Assembly (NCBI GenBank): GCA_029262955.1
Contig: JAJCYL010000196.1
Span: forward strand, 1-26,518
Direction: 5' to 3'
From: Cytophagales bacterium
GTDB taxonomy: Bacteria > Bacteroidota > Bacteroidia > Cytophagales > Cyclobacteriaceae
Length of the DNA stretch: 26,518 nucleotides
Part shown: positions 23,271-26,518 of the stretch, in pieces
Numbering within the stretch: the stretch's first letter is position 1
Layout of the letters: every line of letters begins with the position of its first letter
Notes under the pieces: generated by a model
What the model was told of the DNA's origin: nothing
Seen by the model: only the letters and a program-made list of their open reading frames with translations
Databases searched by the model: none
Program-made: the position numbers and the translations under genes

Positions 23271-23759
23271 ATGGCAATTGAAATCATTCCCATGGACCCC
23301 AAACACTGGTCCGACGTAGAAAGGATATACCTGGAAGGAATTGCCACCGGGCAGGCAACTTTTGAAACTTCATCACCCGGCTGGGACAAGTGGAATGATT
23401 CCCACTTGAGCCATAGCAGATGGGTCGCTCTATCTGGTGATGAATTGGCAGGATGGGTTGCTCTGTCCGCTGTTTCTGACCGCTGTGTTTACGGTGGCGT
23501 TGCTGAGGTCAGTGTATACATTGGTAATCAATACCGTAGTCAGGGGATTGGTAAAGCTTTGCTCCTAAAAGTTATCGTGTCGTCCGAGGAAAATGGTATA
23601 TGGACGCTCAATGCCGCTACCTTCCCAGAGAATGAACAAAGTGTGGGACTCCATTTAAAATGTGGTTTCCGGAAAATCGGATTGAGGGAAAAAATAGGTA
23701 AACTGGATGATACCTGGCGTGATACGGTGCTTATGGAGAAAAGGAGTTCAAAATTTTAG
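23271..23759 (+). CDS. ArsN / phosphinothricin-type GNAT acetyltransferase
   Basis: This 162-residue GNAT enzyme has IYLEGIATGQATFET (19-33), GWVALSAVSDRCVYGGVAEVSVYI (61-84), the acetyl-CoA loop RSQGIGKA (89-96), WTLNAATFPENEQSVGLHLKCGF (111-133) and a closing WRDTVLMEKRS. This is the pattern of phosphinothricin N-acetyltransferases and of ArsN, which acetylates the arsenic-containing glutamate analogue arsinothricin. Which substrate is used here cannot be told from the sequence. The nearby arsR and DUF6428 genes favour an ArsN-like role. The composite repeat element separates it from them, so cotranscription is uncertain. Confidence 0.85.
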   Translation: MAIEIIPMDPKHWSDVERIYLEGIATGQATFETSSPGWDKWNDSHLSHSRWVALSGDELAGWVALSAVSDRCVYGGVAEVSVYIGNQYRSQGIGKALLLKVIVSSEENGIWTLNAATFPENEQSVGLHLKCGFRKIGLREKIGKLDDTWRDTVLMEKRSSKF

Positions 23760-23850
23760 TTTGTAGAATTTTAGTCTGCACTCTCGCATACTCTCCTTGT
23801 GGATTAGATAGATATTGACTTAATTTTACCCGCCCACAAAGGGGACCAAT

Positions 23851-24726
23851 ATGATCGAGTACAATCCAAAATCGTGGTTTTCGTTAATATTTGATGTCTA
23901 CAGCAGGTATGTCATCAAATCATTATTTCCGCTTTTGCTTTTCATGGTGATCTATACCACTATTTTCTGTTATTTAATTCTGGATTATTTCCATTTTCAA
24001 CTCGAGGGTACTGGTGTATTCCATTCCTTACTTGGGATAGTCCTTGGTCTTTTTCTGGTTTTAAGAACCAACACTGCCTATGATCGCTGGTGGGAAGGCC
24101 GAAAACAATGGGGTAAACTGGTAAATGACTGTAGAGCCCTGGCGATGAAAATTCGTGGCATCTTCCCCGACGATAAAGAAACTCAAAACTATTTCCGGGA
24201 TATGATTCCAAATTTTGTATTTGCTGTTAAAGAAATGCTTCGGGAAGGCGTGCTGATGGAAGAGCTCGATTTCGATAATCAGGATGAGGAAAAACTCATA
24301 ATCAATAGTGAGCACCGACCAAACATGATTTCCACCCTGATGTATGACTGGATTTTGGCCAAGTATAAAAAGAACAAAATCAGTGGTCAGGAACTCTATA
24401 TTTTGGATAATGAAATTAAAGGATTGGTGGACGTAATGGGAGCCTGCGAAAGAATTAAGACCACACCTCTCCCTTACAGCTATAGCATGTACATCAAAAA
24501 ATTTCTATTCATATTTAATATCACCTTACCATTCGCTATGATCCAGGCCTTTGGTTACTGGACGGTAGGTATCGTCTTCCTCGCTTTTTATATCCTGGTA
24601 AGCATTGAGCTTATATCTGAGGAAATTGAAGATCCATTCGGAAGAGATATAAACGATTTACCCACAGACAATATTTCAGTGAAGATCAAGAAAAACGTGA
24701 GAGAAATACTAACCTTAAAGGATTAA
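23851..24726 (+). CDS. bestrophin-family ion channel
   Basis: The 291-residue membrane protein shows the bacterial bestrophin (UPF0187) pattern: FPLLLFMVIYTTIFCYLI (26-43), LLGIVLGLFLVLRTNTAYDRWWEGRKQWGKL (60-90), the TTPLPYSY segment before a second membrane pair, and IEDPFGRDINDLP near the C-terminus. Bestrophins form pentameric pores; bacterial members conduct anions or cations depending on the pore residues, so selectivity is not assigned. The gene has no operon partner on its strand and overlaps the end of rpiB by 4 bases tail to tail. A weak TAATTTTA element lies upstream near 23820. Confidence 0.88.
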   Translation: MIEYNPKSWFSLIFDVYSRYVIKSLFPLLLFMVIYTTIFCYLILDYFHFQLEGTGVFHSLLGIVLGLFLVLRTNTAYDRWWEGRKQWGKLVNDCRALAMKIRGIFPDDKETQNYFRDMIPNFVFAVKEMLREGVLMEELDFDNQDEEKLIINSEHRPNMISTLMYDWILAKYKKNKISGQELYILDNEIKGLVDVMGACERIKTTPLPYSYSMYIKKFLFIFNITLPFAMIQAFGYWTVGIVFLAFYILVSIELISEEIEDPFGRDINDLPTDNISVKIKKNVREILTLKD

Positions 24727-25157
24727 CAACTGATCTTATTGACACGACGTTGGTGACGACCACCCTCAAATTCAGTAGTCAAGAAAGTGTCTATCATTTT
24801 CATGGCCAGCTCCAAAGAGACGAACCTCGCCGGAATACAAATTACATTGGCGTTGTTGTGCCGTCTTCCTAACTCTGCGAGCTCTTCATTCCACACCAGA
24901 GCAGCTCTTACACCTTGATGTTTATTGGCACTCATACAAACTCCATTTCCACTCCCACAGACCAATATTCCTAATTCATATTCTCCTTTCTCAACAGCCG
25001 AAGCCAATGGATGTGCATAATCCGGATAGTCAGTTGATTCTTCTGAATAAGTACCAAAATCTTTGACCTCATATCCTGAAGCCTCCAGATGTTTGATTAT
25101 TTCTGCTTTGTGCGAGAAGCCGGCATGGTCGCCGCCAATTGGGATTTTTTTACTCAT
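24723..25157 (-). CDS. rpiB: ribose-5-phosphate isomerase B
   Basis: Using the ATG at 25157 the enzyme has 144 residues; the alternative start two codons earlier is a TTG. It interconverts ribose 5-phosphate and ribulose 5-phosphate in the pentose phosphate pathway. The RpiB fold is clear: IPIGGDHAGF (5-14), DYPDYAHPLA (43-52), the catalytic-cysteine loop GILVCGSGNG with Cys67, and RRHNNANVICIPARF with His100. The C-terminus EFEGGRHQRRVNKI is canonical. It overlaps the end of tatC by 8 bases and converges with the bestrophin gene. An allose-6-phosphate isomerase side activity is known in the family. Confidence 0.95.
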   Translation of the reverse strand: MSKKIPIGGDHAGFSHKAEIIKHLEASGYEVKDFGTYSEESTDYPDYAHPLASAVEKGEYELGILVCGSGNGVCMSANKHQGVRAALVWNEELAELGRRHNNANVICIPARFVSLELAMKMIDTFLTTEFEGGRHQRRVNKISC

Positions 25158-26022
25158 CTTCAAGTTCTGTTAGTGCATATTCTTTTTTACGATATACGAC
25201 AGTAGCAATCCAGATACTAACCTGATAAAGTCCAACCAAGGGAAGTGCTATTAAAATCTGACTAAATGGATCAGGTGGAGTCAGCATGGCTCCAAGAACT
25301 AAAATTACAACTATCGCATGCTTACGATATTCCCTCATAAGCCGTGGGCTGATTAAGCCAGCAGTGGTCAAAAAATACGTAACTACTGGCATCTGAAACA
25401 GGATCCCACTGGCCAGAACCAGCGTTGTTACCGTGGAAACATAGGAAATAATATCGAATTCATTTGCAATACTGGGGTCGAGACTATATGAGGCCAGGAA
25501 ATTTACAGAAATCGGCGTCATAACGAAATAACCAAAGGTGACACCAATGATAAATAAGGTACTGACATAAAAAGTAGCTCCGCGTGCAGCTGATCTTTCC
25601 TTTGGATAGAGCCCTGGTTTTACAAATCGCCAAATCTCCCAAAATGCGTATGGAAATGTCAAGATCAAGCCTATGACAAAAGAGGAAGTAATGTGCATGG
25701 TAAATTGTCCGGTCATTTGACGACTCTGGATGATAAAAGGTAACGCTTCAATGCAAATGGCCGAAGAGCCCAATGCCTCTCCCAATTTACATAACATCCT
25801 ATAAGTCCAGAAATCCGGGCGTGAAGGACCCAATATTATGGTGTGAAATACTAAGGTTTTAGATGCAAAAGCAGCAATACTAAAAATGGCAATAGCACTA
25901 AATGATCTTATTAGATGCCATCTGAGTTCTTCCAGGTGGTCCAGAAAAGACATTTCCTTTTCGACAGGGCTTTCTTCTATTCCCGGAGTCTCTACTGGTA
26001 CAGGGGAAAGGTCCTCATCCAT
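25150..26022 (-). CDS. tatC: twin-arginine translocase subunit TatC
   Basis: This 290-residue inner-membrane protein with about six membrane segments is the receptor for folded proteins bearing twin-arginine signals. The family hallmark FLDHLEELRWHLIRS (27-41) and FPYAFWEIWRFVKPGLYPKE (123-142, Glu129 equivalent to the conserved signal-binding-region glutamate) are both present. A long extra loop after the first membrane segment (about 66-108) carries Cys78 and Cys90. The ATG at 26022 overlaps glyA by 31 bases; the internal Met24 (25953), just before SFLDHLEEL, is an alternative that would remove the overlap. No tatA or tatB is in the window. Confidence 0.95.
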   Translation of the reverse strand: MDEDLSPVPVETPGIEESPVEKEMSFLDHLEELRWHLIRSFSAIAIFSIAAFASKTLVFHTIILGPSRPDFWTYRMLCKLGEALGSSAICIEALPFIIQSRQMTGQFTMHITSSFVIGLILTFPYAFWEIWRFVKPGLYPKERSAARGATFYVSTLFIIGVTFGYFVMTPISVNFLASYSLDPSIANEFDIISYVSTVTTLVLASGILFQMPVVTYFLTTAGLISPRLMREYRKHAIVVILVLGAMLTPPDPFSQILIALPLVGLYQVSIWIATVVYRKKEYALTELEDE

Positions 26023-26518
26023 GAATTAATCTCTTTTTTGACTGCCGCAATTTTACTTTCGTTCTCATGATTCATCAGTACATCATCGATTAACTCGACA
26101 ATCTTTTCCATTTCCTTTTCCTTCATTCCTCGTGTAGTCACCGCCGCAGTGCCCAGTCGCATTCCCGAAGTTACAAAAGGTGACTTGTCATCAAAGGGTA
26201 CCATATTTTTATTGATGGTGATGTCTGCTTTTACAAGCGTGTTCTCAGCAATTTTACCCGTTAAATTCTTGGGTCTCAGATCTATTAGCATCATATGATT
26301 GTCCGTACCACCTGAGATAACCTTATATCCGCGATCAACAAAAGCCTGTGCCATAACTTCGGCATTCTTCTTTACTTGAAGAATGTAGTCCATAAATTCA
26401 TCAGTAAGCGCTTCGCCGAAAGCAATGGCTTTTGCAGCAATTACATGCTCCAATGGACCACCCTGAGTGCCGGGGAATACCCCAGAATCGAGCAGTGAAG
26501 ACATCATTCGCAGCTCGC
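25992..26518 (-). CDS. glyA: serine hydroxymethyltransferase, C-terminal part
   Basis: The reading frame runs open off the right edge, so only about the last 175 residues are seen. Visible blocks are ELRMMSSLLDSGVFPGTQGGPL, HVIAAKAIAFGEAL, GGTDNHMMLIDLRPKNLTG and the folate-site strand VPFDDKSPFVTSGMRLGTAAVTTRGM, all typical of GlyA. The PLP lysine lies upstream, outside the window. The enzyme converts serine and tetrahydrofolate to glycine and methylene-tetrahydrofolate, feeding one-carbon units to PurN and PurH. An in-frame ATG near the edge is internal and not the start. Its end overlaps the tatC start by 31 bases. Confidence 0.95.
   Translation of the reverse strand, partial: ELRMMSSLLDSGVFPGTQGGPLEHVIAAKAIAFGEALTDEFMDYILQVKKNAEVMAQAFVDRGYKVISGGTDNHMMLIDLRPKNLTGKIAENTLVKADITINKNMVPFDDKSPFVTSGMRLGTAAVTTRGMKEKEMEKIVELIDDVLMNHENESKIAAVKKEINSWMRTFPLYQ

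Noticed and set aside
20820..23759. A complete Pycsar or CBASS defence operon
   Set aside because: No nucleotide cyclase or CD-NTase is visible; the downstream genes are arsenic-type and not defence genes.
23793..23828. Possible promoter before the bestrophin gene (TTG, about 20 bases, TAATTTTA)
   Set aside because: The -7 element misses the final G and spacing is loose, so it is not strong enough to list.
1..26518. tRNA, rRNA, CRISPR or prophage features
   Set aside because: No cloverleaf, rRNA segment, regularly spaced repeat array, integrase or phage structural gene was recognised on either strand by eye; a tRNA and repeat scan would be needed to be certain.

Overview
The window looks like core chromosome from a member of the Bacteroidota, most likely of the Cytophagales type. 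Three things point there. It carries a PorZ-like type IX secretion surface protein next to recO. It carries the purH / mreB-mreC-mreD-mrdA-rodA order. Several genes are preceded by the Bacteroidota promoter signature (TTG about 19-20 bases before TAnnTTTG) and not by Shine-Dalgarno sites. The DNA is AT-rich by eye. I see no phage, transposase gene, CRISPR array, rRNA or tRNA.

Layout. Positions 42-3942 (minus strand) hold a DUF4399 lipoprotein, recO, porZ and a [2Fe-2S] ferredoxin. A 356-residue protein of unknown function (3988-5058, plus) then meets the rod-shape operon tail to tail. That operon, 5060-10482 (minus), runs mreB, mreC, mreD, mrdA (PBP2), rodA with 4-base overlaps or 5-base gaps. 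Together these genes build the elongasome: filament, scaffold, transpeptidase and glycosyltransferase. Upstream, 10600-13608 (minus) holds a UbiA-family prenyltransferase, purN and purH; purH has its own promoter, and purN and purH make two folate-linked steps of purine synthesis. The plus-strand genes 13831-16506 are a cyclophilin lipoprotein, an RmlD-like reductase and a DUF1684 lipoprotein. A metallo-beta-lactamase-fold hydrolase (minus), a repeat-filled gap and a PaaI-type thioesterase (plus) follow. Positions 18351-20723 (minus) hold a coupled trio: SdiA-regulated-type beta-propeller, metallophosphoesterase, SdpI-family membrane protein.

The accessory-like part is 20820-23759 (plus). It opens with an orphan fusion of an HD phosphohydrolase to a Pycsar-effector (DUF5706) membrane domain. 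Next comes a small arsenic-type locus: arsR, DUF6428, then an ArsN-like acetyltransferase. A roughly 315-base composite palindromic element separates DUF6428 from the acetyltransferase. A bestrophin-family channel follows (23851-24726, plus). The window ends with glyA (cut by the window edge), tatC and rpiB on the minus strand, packed with overlaps.

The points most worth a second look are the HD-PycTM fusion with no cyclase beside it, the two matching ArsR-operator-like palindromes, and the nested inverted-repeat element at 22927-23241 with its REP-like core hairpin. All family assignments come from reading motifs by eye. No database search was run.
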